Shown in pieces: positions 33,165 to 41,617 of a stretch of DNA of 64,000 nucleotides; the first letter of the stretch is position 1, and the number at the start of each line of letters is the position of its first letter. A program made the position numbers and the translations under genes. The DNA comes from Luteimicrobium sp049844995 (lineage in GTDB: Bacteria > Actinomycetota > Actinomycetes > Actinomycetales > Cellulomonadaceae): assembly GCF_049844995.1 (NCBI RefSeq), contig NZ_JBNCMC010000003.1, positions 699,343-763,342 on the forward strand, written 5' to 3'. Under the pieces are notes generated by a model. That model ran no database searches, was not told the DNA's origin, and worked only from the letters and a program-made list of their open reading frames with translations.

Positions 33165-35063
33165 TCAGGCGAGGCCGAGCGCGGCGCGCACGTCCGCGGC
33201 CGCCTGATCGAGGCGCTGCCGTGCGACCCACTGCGCGCGCGCGACCTGCTCGTCGGTGTCGTCCTCGCCGACGGGCACGACGACCTCGAGGTACGCCTTG
33301 ACCTTCGGCTCGGTGCCCGACGGCCGCACGATCACGCGGGTCGAGTCGGCGCAGAGCCACAGGACGCCGTCGGTCGGGGGGAGTCCGTCGTGGCCGTCGG
33401 CGAGGTCGGCCACCACCGTCACGGCCGCCCCGGCGATCGTCGCGGGGGGCGTCTCGCGCAGCCGCGCCATGAGGTCGTCGATCGCGCTGAGGTCCTCGAA
33501 CCGGGCAGAGACCTGGTTGCTGAGGTACAGGTCGTAGCGGCGGGCGATCGCGTCCAGCTCGGTCACGAGGCTCGAGCCCTCGTTCTTGAGCCGCTGGGCG
33601 AGCTGTGCGACGGCGAGGGCGGCGCTCAGGCCGTCCTTGTCGCGCACGGACTCCGGGTCGACGCAGTAGCCGAGGGCCTCCTCGTAGCCGAAGACGAGGC
33701 CCTCGGTGCGCGCGATCCACTTGAAGCCCGTGAGGGTCGTGGCGTGCCGCAGACCGTGCGCGGTGGCGATCCGCTCGAGCAGCCGGGACGACACGACGGA
33801 GCTCGCGAGCACGCCGGGACCGCCGGCCGCGCGTCGCGCCGCGTCCTCGCCCAGCAGCGCACCGACCTCGTCCCCGTGGAGCATCCGCCAGCCCTGTGCC
33901 TGGGCGGTCTCCTTGCCGCGGTACGACCCGGCGCGCGGGTCGTACACGGCCACAGCGCACCGGTCGGCGTCGGGGTCGTTCGCGATCACGAGGTCCGCGC
34001 CCCAGTCCTGCGCGAGCGCGAGCGCGAGGTCGATCGCGCCCTTCTCCTCGGGGTTCGGGAAGTCGACGGTCGGGAAGTCCGGGTCGGCCTCGGCCTGCTC
34101 GTCGACGACGGCGACGTCCCGGAAGTGCGCCTCGGCGAGGACCTGAGCCAGCACGGGTCCGCCGACGCCGTGGAGCGGGGTGGTCGCGATCCGCAGGGTC
34201 CGCGCGTCGTCGCCGTCCCACCGGGCGTGCACCGCGTCGAGGTAGGCGCGCAGGACGTCGTCGCCGAGCGTCGTCCAGCCGTCGGACGCGACGGGGATCG
34301 CGCTGACCGGCCCGACGGCGTCGATCTGCGCGGCGATCTCCGCGTCGTACGGCGGGACGATCTGCGCACCCTGCCCGGCGCCGTCGACGACGCGGCTACC
34401 CAGGTAGACCTTGTAGCCGTTGTCCGCGGGCGGGTTGTGGCTCGCGGTGACCATGACGCCCGCGTCCGCGCCCAGGTGGCGGACCGCGAACGCGAGCACG
34501 GGCGTGGGCAGCGGGCCGGGGAGCACGAGCGCCTCGTGCCCGGCGGCCGTGAGCACGCCCGCGGTGTCGATCGCGAAGTCCCGCGACCGGTGCCGGGCGT
34601 CGTAGCCGACGACGACGCGTGCCGCCTCGCCGGGGAGCGCGTCCGTGAGGTAGCCGCCCAGTCCCGCGGCGGCGCGGCGCACGACCGCGCGGTTCATCCG
34701 GTTGGGGCCGGCGGACATCTCGCCGCGCAGTCCCGCGGTGCCGAACTGGAGCGTCGCGGCGAACCGGTCGACGAGCTCCCCGCGCGCCGTGTTCGCGCGG
34801 ACCGTCGCGCGCAGCCCCTCGGGCTCGCTCGTCGCCAGCGAGAGCAGGCTGCGCAGCTCCTCGCGGTCGACGTCGTCGACGTCGTCGGCGATCCACGCCC
34901 GGGCCCGCTCGACGAGCTCGTCGTCGAGCGGGAGGGGGGTCGCCGCGACGGCGCCCGGCTCGGTGAACCTGTCGTCGGCGGCGGGGCGGCTGTCGTCGCC
35001 GCGGGCGTGCGCCTGCTCGCTGAAGTGAGGTGCCTCGGCCGGCTCGGTGGGGGTGGTGTTCAT
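33165..35063 (-). CDS. pmmB: Phosphohexomutase-family enzyme, probable phosphopentomutase
   Basis: This 632-residue alpha-D-phosphohexomutase is longer than typical PMM/PGM (about 460) and matches the PGM2/PmmB length class. Catalytic phosphoserine loop TASHNPPADNGYK, metal loop DPDADRCA, sugar loop FGYEEALGY and phosphate loop RPSGTEPK are intact. PGM2-type enzymes interconvert ribose-1-P/deoxyribose-1-P and their 5-phosphates. Its location between deoC and the purine nucleoside phosphorylase makes that the likely job. The first 65 residues are a variable acidic extension. GGAG precedes ATG 35063. Confidence 0.88.
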   Translation of the reverse strand: MNTTPTEPAEAPHFSEQAHARGDDSRPAADDRFTEPGAVAATPLPLDDELVERARAWIADDVDDVDREELRSLLSLATSEPEGLRATVRANTARGELVDRFAATLQFGTAGLRGEMSAGPNRMNRAVVRRAAAGLGGYLTDALPGEAARVVVGYDARHRSRDFAIDTAGVLTAAGHEALVLPGPLPTPVLAFAVRHLGADAGVMVTASHNPPADNGYKVYLGSRVVDGAGQGAQIVPPYDAEIAAQIDAVGPVSAIPVASDGWTTLGDDVLRAYLDAVHARWDGDDARTLRIATTPLHGVGGPVLAQVLAEAHFRDVAVVDEQAEADPDFPTVDFPNPEEKGAIDLALALAQDWGADLVIANDPDADRCAVAVYDPRAGSYRGKETAQAQGWRMLHGDEVGALLGEDAARRAAGGPGVLASSVVSSRLLERIATAHGLRHATTLTGFKWIARTEGLVFGYEEALGYCVDPESVRDKDGLSAALAVAQLAQRLKNEGSSLVTELDAIARRYDLYLSNQVSARFEDLSAIDDLMARLRETPPATIAGAAVTVVADLADGHDGLPPTDGVLWLCADSTRVIVRPSGTEPKVKAYLEVVVPVGEDDTDEQVARAQWVARQRLDQAAADVRAALGLA

Positions 35064-35074
35064 GACGGGCTCCT

Positions 35075-35953
35075 TCAGACCAGCGCGACGACGGACGCCA
35101 GCAGCGCGGAGATGCGCGGGCCGGCGGCGGCGCCCGCCTCGAGCACCTCGGCGTGCGACAGCGGCTCCGGGCTGATCCCGGCGGCCAGGTTGGTGACGAG
35201 CGAGACGCCGAGCACCTCGAGCCCCGCGTGCCGCGCGGCGATCGCCTCGAGCGTCGTCGACATCCCGACGAGGTCGGCGCCCATGCGCCCGGCCATACGG
35301 ACCTCGGCGGGCGTCTCGTAGTGCGGGCCGGGGAACTGGGCGTAGACGCCCTCGGGGAGCGTCGCGTCGACCGTGCGCGCCAGGTCGCGCAGGCGCGAGG
35401 AGTACAGGTCGGTGAGGTCCACGAACGTCGCGCCCTCGAGCGGGCTGGTCGCGGTGAGGTTGATGTGGTCGGAGATCAGCACGGGCGTGCCCGCGCTCCA
35501 GTCGAGGTCGAGGCCCCCGCAGCCGTTGGTGAGGACGACGACGCTCGCCCCGGTCGCGGCGGCGGTGCGGACGCCGTGGACGACCCGGCGCACGCCGCGC
35601 CCCTCGTACAGGTGGGTGCGCGAGCCGAGGACGAGCGCGTGCTTGGGGCTGCCGTCGTCGTGCGTGGAGCCGGCGATGCGGATGGACCGGGTGGTCGCCC
35701 GGTGGCCCACGACCGCGGGCGCGGCGAACCCGGGGATCTCCTCCGACGGGATCTCGGCGACCGTCTCGCCCAGCAGGTCCGCGGCCCCGCCCCAGCCCGA
35801 GCCCAGGACGAGGGCGACGTCGTGGCGCTCCACCCCGGTCTGCTCGGCGATGAAGGCGGCGGCCTCGCGGGCGACGTCGAACGGGTCGGTCGCGGGGTCG
35901 TCGAGGCGGTCGCCCGGGGTGGCGGCGACGGGAGGGGGAGGGGTGAGAGCCAT
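35075..35953 (-). CDS. deoD: Purine nucleoside phosphorylase
   Basis: This 292-residue trimeric-type PNP phosphorolyses (deoxy)inosine and (deoxy)guanosine. Signature pieces: LVLGSGWGG, RTHLYEGRG, LTNGCGGLD, QFPGPHYETPAE, MSTTLEAIAARH and VTNLAAG. ATG 35953 has TAGCCT ending 7 nt upstream. That hexamer begins with the TAG stop of the tetR gene, so a leaderless internal promoter overlaps the upstream gene's end. It lies 11 nt upstream of the mutase gene (operon). Confidence 0.94.
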   Translation of the reverse strand: MALTPPPPVAATPGDRLDDPATDPFDVAREAAAFIAEQTGVERHDVALVLGSGWGGAADLLGETVAEIPSEEIPGFAAPAVVGHRATTRSIRIAGSTHDDGSPKHALVLGSRTHLYEGRGVRRVVHGVRTAAATGASVVVLTNGCGGLDLDWSAGTPVLISDHINLTATSPLEGATFVDLTDLYSSRLRDLARTVDATLPEGVYAQFPGPHYETPAEVRMAGRMGADLVGMSTTLEAIAARHAGLEVLGVSLVTNLAAGISPEPLSHAEVLEAGAAAGPRISALLASVVALV

Positions 35954-35960
35954 GGCACCG

Positions 35961-35966
35961 AGGCTA
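35961..35966 (-). promoter_or_regulatory. -10 box of deoD overlapping the tetR stop codon
   Basis: On the minus strand TAGCCT ends 7 nt before the deoD ATG. Its TAG is the termination codon of the upstream tetR-family gene. Confidence 0.5.
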
Positions 35967-36635
35967 GTCGGCGCGCGACCCCGGTGCCGCCTCGGGCGCG
36001 CCGCTCCCACGCGGGTCGAGGGCCTCCCCGGCGAGCCGGAGCGCCTCGTCGACGAGCCGCGCGAGGGCCTCCGCCGGGGGCGGGCCGGGCGGCGCCTCGC
36101 GCCAGGCCCACTCCTCGACCGCGACGCGCAGCACGGCGTTGACGACGGCGGCCGTGGCCCGGGTCCCGAGGCCCGGCTCATCCTCGTGGCGGCTCGCCGC
36201 GAGCGCGTCGGCGAACACGGCCTCGGCGCCGTCGTGGACCTCGAGCCAGACGGCCCGCACCGCCGGCTCGGTGCGCGTGAGGCGGACGAGCGTGCCGATC
36301 GACGCGGCGTCGTCCACCGCTGGGGCGCCGTCGGTCGGCGCGCCGGCGCCGGTGGCCCGGAAGCCCGCGAGCCCGCGGGCGCGCACGTTCGCGGCGACCG
36401 CGACGACGCCGTCCTCCAGCAGCGGCCTGACCGCGTCCTCCTTGCGGGGGAACAGTCGCCAGAACGTCCGGACGGACACGCCGGCGGCGCGGGCGACGTC
36501 GTCGGCGGACGTGCCGGCGACTCCTTGCCGGGCGAACAGGCGCAGCGCCTCGCGGGCGACCCGGCGGCGCTCGGCCGCGAGCTCCGCGGCGCTGCGTCGG
36601 GGGCGGCCAGGGCGGCCGGGGGTGGTGTCGGTCAC
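35964..36635 (-). CDS. TetR-family transcriptional regulator
   Basis: A 223-residue repressor-type protein. N-terminal HTH (about 20-65): RRVAREALRLFARQGVAGTS, ADDVARAAGVSVRTFWRLFPRKEDAV; C-terminal ligand domain of unknown specificity. GTG 36635 has AGGAGG about 5 nt upstream. It is divergent from the SDR gene with a palindrome in between, so it most likely represses that gene and itself. Confidence 0.9.
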   Translation of the reverse strand: MTDTTPGRPGRPRRSAAELAAERRRVAREALRLFARQGVAGTSADDVARAAGVSVRTFWRLFPRKEDAVRPLLEDGVVAVAANVRARGLAGFRATGAGAPTDGAPAVDDAASIGTLVRLTRTEPAVRAVWLEVHDGAEAVFADALAASRHEDEPGLGTRATAAVVNAVLRVAVEEWAWREAPPGPPPAEALARLVDEALRLAGEALDPRGSGAPEAAPGSRAD

Positions 36636-36674
36636 CGGGGCCTCCTGTCGGTCTCCGGACCATCCTCGCTGATC

Positions 36675-36702
36675 TAGAATAGTGGCACGGCGTGACAGTA
36701 AT
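36675..36702. promoter_or_regulatory. Candidate TetR operator overlapping the SDR promoter
   Basis: TAGAAT (36675-36680) is a good -10 for the SDR gene. Overlapping it and the predicted +1 is an imperfect palindrome: ATAGTGGCAC (36679-36688), a 3-nt centre, then GTGACAGTAAT (36692-36702). Repressor binding here would block SDR transcription. Confidence 0.4.
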
Positions 36703-36730
36703 AGCGCTCGACATTCGGGAAGGACCCACC

Positions 36731-37495
36731 ATGAGCAGCACAGGACTCGCAGGCAAGACCGTCGTCGTCACCGGGGCGGGCTCCGGGATCGGCCGCGCCA
36801 CGGCGCTCGCGTTCACCGCCGAGGGCGCCAGGGTCGTCGTCGCCGACATCGCCGCCGACCGGGCCGACGCCGTCGTCGAGGAGATCAGGTCCGCGGGAGG
36901 CGAGGCTGTCGCCGTCACGGGGGACCTCGCGGAGCAGGAGGTCGTCGACCGGGTCGTCGCCACCGCCGTCGAGACGTTCGGGAGCCTCGACGTGCTCGTC
37001 AACAACGCCGGGATCATGGACCGCATGTCCGCCGCCGCCGACACCACCGACGACGAGTGGGACCGCGTCCTGCGGATCAACCTCCACGCCCCGTTCCTCC
37101 TCACCCGGGCCGCCCTCCCGCACCTCCTCGCCACGGGCAAGGGCGCCATCGTCAACACCGCGTCCGAGGCCTCGCTCCGCGGGTCCGCCGCCGGCACCGC
37201 CTACACCGTCTCCAAGCACGGCGTCGCGGGCCTCACGAAGTCGCTCGCCGTCATGTACCGCGACCAGGGCGTGCGCACCAACGCCATCGCCCCCGGCGGC
37301 ACCGCCACCAACATCCAGGTCGACGCCGACCCCGCCGCGGGCGGCCCCGGCACGATCGGGCGGTACATGGGGAACGTCGGGCAGCCCGCCGCCGCCGAGG
37401 AGCAGGCCGCCGCGATCGTGTTCCTCGCGTCCGACGCCGCATCGAACGTCAACGGCGTGATCCTGCCGGTCGACAACGGGTGGGCCGCCGTCTGA
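36731..37495 (+). CDS. Short-chain dehydrogenase/reductase
   Basis: A 254-residue classical SDR: cofactor loop TGAGSGIGRA (about 14-23), NNAGIMD, catalytic Ser/Tyr/Lys in TASEAS...AYTVSKHG, and the C-terminal VNGVILPVDNGWAAV. The NADIAADR-type acidic residue after beta-2 (VVADIAADR) suggests NAD(H). ATG 36731 has AGGA about 8 nt upstream; an earlier in-frame start would lie in the operator. The substrate is unknown, and control by the divergent TetR gene is likely. Confidence 0.9.
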   Translation: MSSTGLAGKTVVVTGAGSGIGRATALAFTAEGARVVVADIAADRADAVVEEIRSAGGEAVAVTGDLAEQEVVDRVVATAVETFGSLDVLVNNAGIMDRMSAAADTTDDEWDRVLRINLHAPFLLTRAALPHLLATGKGAIVNTASEASLRGSAAGTAYTVSKHGVAGLTKSLAVMYRDQGVRTNAIAPGGTATNIQVDADPAAGGPGTIGRYMGNVGQPAAAEEQAAAIVFLASDAASNVNGVILPVDNGWAAV

Positions 37496-37527
37496 CCGGT
37501 CGGCGCCGGGGGAGCGCGCCGGGCAGG

Positions 37528-37533
37528 CACAAT
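37528..37533 (+). promoter_or_regulatory. -10-like box favouring GTG 37541 for lpdA
   Basis: CACAAT ends 7 nt before GTG 37541, the same spacing as the other leaderless starts here. The alternative ATG 37532 lies inside the hexamer. Confidence 0.4.
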
Positions 37534-37540
37534 GGGCACC

Positions 37541-38989
37541 GTGAGTTCACAGGGACCTGACCTGCAGGCGACGCGCATCGTCATCCTCGGCGGCGGGCCG
37601 GGCGGCTACGAGGCGGCCCTCGTCGCCCGCCGGCTCGGGGCGGAGGTCACGGTCGTCGAGCAGCAGGGCCTCGGCGGGTCCGCGGTGCTCACCGACGTCG
37701 TCCCGTCCAAGACGCTCATCGCGGCGGCCGAGTGGATGACGTCGACCGAGCGGGCGGCGAGCCTCGGCATCCGGTTCGGTGTGCCCGCGGAGCCGGCCGC
37801 CGCGTCAGGCGAGACCGTCGCGCCCGGCATCAGCGTCGACCTCGCCGCCGTGAACCAGCGCGTCATGGCCCTCGCGGCCGCGCAGTCCGCGGACATCCGC
37901 GCCCGCCTCGACCGCGAGGGCGTCGTGACGGTGCTCGGGCACGGTCGCCTCGACGGGCCTCGCCGCGTCGTCGTGCGGCCGCACGGCGAGGGCGACGACC
38001 TCGTCCTCGAGGCGGACGCCGTGCTCGTCTCGGTCGGCGCGACGCCGCGCGAGCTGCCCGGGTCGCCCGCCGACGGCGAGCGCATCCTCACCTGGACCCA
38101 GCTGTACGCGCTGCAGCAGCTCCCGGAGAAGCTGATCGTCGTCGGCTCCGGCGTGACGGGTGCGGAGTTCGCGGGCGCGTACAACGCGCTCGGCGTCGAC
38201 GTCACGCTCGTCTCCAGCCGCGACCGGGTGCTCCCGGGCGAGGACGCCGACGCCGCGGAGCTCCTCGAGGGCGTGTTCCGCTCGCGCGGCATGACGGTCC
38301 TGTCCCGGTCGCGCGCGGCGTCGGCCGCCCGCACCGCCGACGGGGTGGCCGTGACCCTCGCGGACGGCCGCGTCGTCGAGGGGTCGCACGTCCTCGTCGC
38401 CGTCGGCGCCATCCCCGCCACGCACGGTATCGGGCTCGAGGAGGCGGGGGTCACGCTCGCCCCCTCGGGGCACGTCGTCGTCGACAAGGTCTCGCGGACC
38501 ACGGCCCGCGGCGTGTACGCGGCGGGCGACTGCACGGGGGTGCTGCCGCTCGCGTCGGTCGCCGCCATGCAGGGCCGGATCGCGATGCAGCACGTCCTGG
38601 GCGACGCCGTGAAGCCCATCAAGGTGCCCGACGTCGCCGCGAACATCTTCACGTCGCCCGAGATCGCGACCGTCGGGAAGTCCGAGGCGGCGCTGCAGGC
38701 CGCGGGCTCCAAGTACGTCACGACGACGCTGCCGCTGTCCCGGAACCCCCGCGCCAAGATGCTCGGGATGCGGGACGGGTTCGTGAAGCTCTTCGCGCAC
38801 CCGGAGGCGTCGGTCGTGCTCGGCGGCGTGGTCGTGTCGCCGCGCGCGAGCGAGCTGATCTTCCCGATCACCCTCGCCGTCTCGCACCGCCTGACCGTCG
38901 ACGACGTCGCCGAGGCCTTCACCGTCTACCCCTCGCTCTCGGGCTCGATCGCCGAGGCCGCGCGCATGCTCCACCACCCGGTCGACTGA
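37541..38989 (+). CDS. lpdA: NAD(P)H-quinone reductase LpdA (lipoamide dehydrogenase-like, no redox disulfide)
   Basis: This 482-residue FAD protein has a Rossmann start RIVILGGGPGGYEAAL, NAD-binding IVVGSGVTGAEFAGAY, and a C-terminal dimerisation domain. Where true lipoamide dehydrogenases have GGTCLNxGCxPSK, this protein has LGGSAVLTDVVPSK. Both redox cysteines are missing, as in M. tuberculosis LpdA/Rv3303c, an NAD(P)H:quinone oxidoreductase. It should therefore not be annotated as an E3 subunit. Start chosen from the -10 spacing; ATG 37532 (3 more residues) is possible. Confidence 0.87.
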   Translation: MSSQGPDLQATRIVILGGGPGGYEAALVARRLGAEVTVVEQQGLGGSAVLTDVVPSKTLIAAAEWMTSTERAASLGIRFGVPAEPAAASGETVAPGISVDLAAVNQRVMALAAAQSADIRARLDREGVVTVLGHGRLDGPRRVVVRPHGEGDDLVLEADAVLVSVGATPRELPGSPADGERILTWTQLYALQQLPEKLIVVGSGVTGAEFAGAYNALGVDVTLVSSRDRVLPGEDADAAELLEGVFRSRGMTVLSRSRAASAARTADGVAVTLADGRVVEGSHVLVAVGAIPATHGIGLEEAGVTLAPSGHVVVDKVSRTTARGVYAAGDCTGVLPLASVAAMQGRIAMQHVLGDAVKPIKVPDVAANIFTSPEIATVGKSEAALQAAGSKYVTTTLPLSRNPRAKMLGMRDGFVKLFAHPEASVVLGGVVVSPRASELIFPITLAVSHRLTVDDVAEAFTVYPSLSGSIAEAARMLHHPVD

Positions 38990-39042
38990 GCCCGGCGGCG
39001 TCCTGACGGCGCCTGGCGCCGCACTGGGCCATGATGGACCGC

Positions 39043-39534
39043 GTGCGCATCGACCTGACGTTCGACGAGGCCCGGATCCTGGCTCTGCACGGCGAGCCGC
39101 TGCCGCCCGTGCTCACCTCGCTCACCTGCGAGGACGACACCGTGTACGCGACGGTCGACCTGCGTCAGGTCCCGAGCCCGCCGGCGGCGCTGCGGTTCGC
39201 CGTCGCGCTCACGCCGACCGTCCACGCGGCGCTGCGCTACGAGGCGTACGAGGCCGGCGTCCTGCGCCTGCGGGCGACGGCCACCGCAGCGGGGCTGCCC
39301 GTGCAGCGGCTGCTCGGGTTCGTCGAAGGCCCGCTCCGGGCGGCGCTGGTCAAGCAGGGGTTCCCCGGCGACGCGGTCACGATCGTCACGGGCGACGGCG
39401 ACCCGGTCGTGCGCGTCCAGGTGGCCGAGGTCCTCGCCCAGCGGGCGCCCGGGCTGCACGTCACGGGCGTGACGTTCGCGGACGGGCGGATCGTCGCCGA
39501 GGCGGGCGTCGACCCCTCGTTCCGGCTCGCCTGA
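39043..39534 (+). CDS. Conserved-looking protein of unknown function
   Basis: A 163-residue soluble alpha/beta protein (VRIDLTFDEARILALHGEP at the N-terminus; no signal, no membrane segment, no cysteine-rich or catalytic motif). I do not recognise a family. GTG 39043 is chosen over the two ATGs at 39031/39034 because CATGAT (39030-39035) ends 7 nt before it, as for other leaderless starts. It lies alone between lpdA and the phytase gene. Confidence 0.65.
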   Translation: MRIDLTFDEARILALHGEPLPPVLTSLTCEDDTVYATVDLRQVPSPPAALRFAVALTPTVHAALRYEAYEAGVLRLRATATAAGLPVQRLLGFVEGPLRAALVKQGFPGDAVTIVTGDGDPVVRVQVAEVLAQRAPGLHVTGVTFADGRIVAEAGVDPSFRLA

Positions 39535-39660
39535 GCACCACGGTCGCTCGAGGGCGGCTGTTCACCCGGTGGCCCGCGTGGGTCAACCGGCGCGCCGTCG
39601 TGCGTCCACCGCCGCCGTGTGTGCTTCCCGGTGCCCGTCGCACCCTCCGGAAGGACCCCC

Positions 39661-41070
39661 GTGAACCGCCGTCCCCTCGTCGCCTCCGCCGCGCTCGCGT
39701 CCGCCGCCCTCACCGTCGGCGCCGCGCTCGTCGCGCCCGGCGCGGCCTCCGCCCACCCGGACCCGCACGGTGCGTCCGCGGGCTCGCACGCGTCGGCCGC
39801 CTCGCTCGGCGACGCGTTCACCACCAAGACGCCCTACGCGCCGCAGCAGAACGCCCGCAGCTACCAGAAGCCGCCCGCGGGCTTCACGGCGGTCCTCACC
39901 GAGAACGTCTCGCGGCACGGGTCGCGCGCGATCTCCGACTCGGACGACGGCGACGCGCTCCTCGCGCTGCTCGACGAGGCGACGGCTGCGCACGCGCTCA
40001 CGCCGGCGGGCCGGGGGCTCGCCGACCAGGTGCATCGCGTCCTCGACGCGAACGCCGCGATCGGCTACGGCCAGCTGTCCTCGCGGGGCGTCGACGAGCT
40101 CGAGGGCACGGCTGAGCGGACCGCGGCGCGGCTGCCGGGCCTGTTCGCGTCGGCGGCGCGGGGTCGCGGCGTCCTCGTCGACGTGTCGTCGTCGAGCCAG
40201 CAGCGCGCGCACGACAGCGCCCAGGCGTACGTCGCCGGGCTCGAGGGCGCCGTGCCGGGGCTCTCGAAGGTCGTCGGCGCCACCACGACCGACGACGCGA
40301 CCCTCTACTTCCACAAGTCGGACCCCGCCTACAAGGCCTACCTCAAGGACCCGCGGATCGGCGCCGCCGAGGACGCGGCCGTCGACCAGCCCCGCACCCA
40401 CGCCGTCGCCCGGGCCGCCCTCGAGCGCTCGTTCACGCTGTCGTTCGTGGCGCGCCTCGCCGCGGGCAGGCTCGCGTCGTTCGGCGACGAGGTCGCGGCC
40501 GCGCAGGCGCTGTACGCCATCGTCCAGTCGAGCCACGACCTGCCCGCCGAGGACACTCGCGGGCTGCACCTGGACCGGTACCTCACGCGGTCGCAGGCGG
40601 CCTGGTTCGGCTACCTCGACGACGTGACCTCGTTCTACGAGAACGGCCCCGCCTTCGCGGGCAGCGACGTCACGTACCGGATGGCGGACGTGCTCCTCGA
40701 CGACATGTTCGCGACGCTCGAGGCGAAGCGTGCCGGCACGAGCGACCTCGTCGCGAAGCTCCGGTTCACGCACGCCGAGGAGATCATGCCGCTCGCCTCG
40801 CTGCTCGGGCTGCCCGGGGCCACCGTGCAGCAGCGGACCGGCGACCTGTTCACGTACGCGAACAACCCGTTCCGCGGCGCCGAGGTGGCCCCGATGGCCG
40901 CCAACGTCCAGTGGGACCTGTTCCGCAAGGGCGACCGGTACCTCGTCCGGATGCTCGACGACGAGAAGGAGACCGCGTTCAAGGCGTCGTGCAAGCCCGT
41001 CGCCAAGGGCAGCACCTTCTACGACCTGGACGAGCTCGAGTCCTGCTACGGCTGGTCCGCCGGCTCCTGA
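39661..41070 (+). CDS. Secreted MINPP-type histidine phosphatase (phytase)
   Basis: This 469-residue exported protein has a signal peptide with cleavage likely after AASA (about residue 31), then a histidine acid phosphatase domain. Catalytic SRHGSR (H86, R89) is near the N-terminus. HAEEIMP (H371-E373) replaces the HD proton-donor motif, the hallmark of multiple inositol polyphosphate phosphatases. It would release phosphate from phytate or inositol phosphates outside the cell. GTG 39661 has GGAAGGA upstream. Its last 25 nt overlap the 3' end of the convergent Nudix gene. Confidence 0.85.
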   Translation: MNRRPLVASAALASAALTVGAALVAPGAASAHPDPHGASAGSHASAASLGDAFTTKTPYAPQQNARSYQKPPAGFTAVLTENVSRHGSRAISDSDDGDALLALLDEATAAHALTPAGRGLADQVHRVLDANAAIGYGQLSSRGVDELEGTAERTAARLPGLFASAARGRGVLVDVSSSSQQRAHDSAQAYVAGLEGAVPGLSKVVGATTTDDATLYFHKSDPAYKAYLKDPRIGAAEDAAVDQPRTHAVARAALERSFTLSFVARLAAGRLASFGDEVAAAQALYAIVQSSHDLPAEDTRGLHLDRYLTRSQAAWFGYLDDVTSFYENGPAFAGSDVTYRMADVLLDDMFATLEAKRAGTSDLVAKLRFTHAEEIMPLASLLGLPGATVQQRTGDLFTYANNPFRGAEVAPMAANVQWDLFRKGDRYLVRMLDDEKETAFKASCKPVAKGSTFYDLDELESCYGWSAGS

Positions 41071-41582
41071 GCGAGCGCGAGGAGGGCGTCGAGGGCGTCG
41101 GCGAACGCCGGGAGCAGGACCAGCCCGTCCAGCTCGTCGAGCGCGACCCAGCGCACCTCGATGCCCTCCGGGTCGGTCGCGCGCGGGTCGACGTGTGCGC
41201 CGGCTCGCTCGCGTCCCACCACGGTGGTGTACGACCAGGGGCCGTGGTCGAGGACGTGGGTGCCGACGACGTCGACGTCGGCGGGGCCGATCCCGGCCTC
41301 CTCCTCGGCCTCCCGCAGGGCGCCGGCGGTGGCGGACTCGCCGGTCGCGAGGGCGCCGCCGGGGATGCCCCAGGTGCCGCCCTGATCGGACCAGGCCGCG
41401 CGGTGCTGGAGCGCGACGTGCGTGACGGGCGTGCCGCGCTCGCCGCGGGCGAGGAACAGCCCGCCCGCGCCGTGCAGCCCCCAGTGGCGATGGTCGCCGC
41501 ACGTCACCCAGCCGTCACCGGGCTGGCGGTGGAGCCTGTCGACGGGCGGGCGGAGGTCTGCTTCGGCGGGGTCCTGGGACAC
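41046..41582 (-). CDS. Nudix hydrolase
   Basis: A 178-residue protein with a full Nudix box: GGALATGESATAGALREAEEEAG in pattern GX5EX7REUXEEXG. It resembles actinobacterial 8-oxo-dGTPase/ADP-ribose pyrophosphatase-like proteins, but the substrate is uncertain. GTG 41582 is supported by TAGGGT (41594-41589) ending 6 nt upstream, so a leaderless mRNA is predicted. Convergent overlap with the phytase gene. Confidence 0.88.
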   Translation of the reverse strand: MSQDPAEADLRPPVDRLHRQPGDGWVTCGDHRHWGLHGAGGLFLARGERGTPVTHVALQHRAAWSDQGGTWGIPGGALATGESATAGALREAEEEAGIGPADVDVVGTHVLDHGPWSYTTVVGRERAGAHVDPRATDPEGIEVRWVALDELDGLVLLPAFADALDALLALAQEPADQP

Positions 41583-41617
41583 GTCACCACCCTAGGCGGC
41601 GGCCCCCGGGCGCGTCC

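Noticed and set aside
33165..35063. Plain phosphomannomutase of GDP-mannose synthesis partnered with manC
   Set aside because: Length and gene context fit the PGM2/PmmB class in nucleoside catabolism better, although some hexose activity cannot be excluded.
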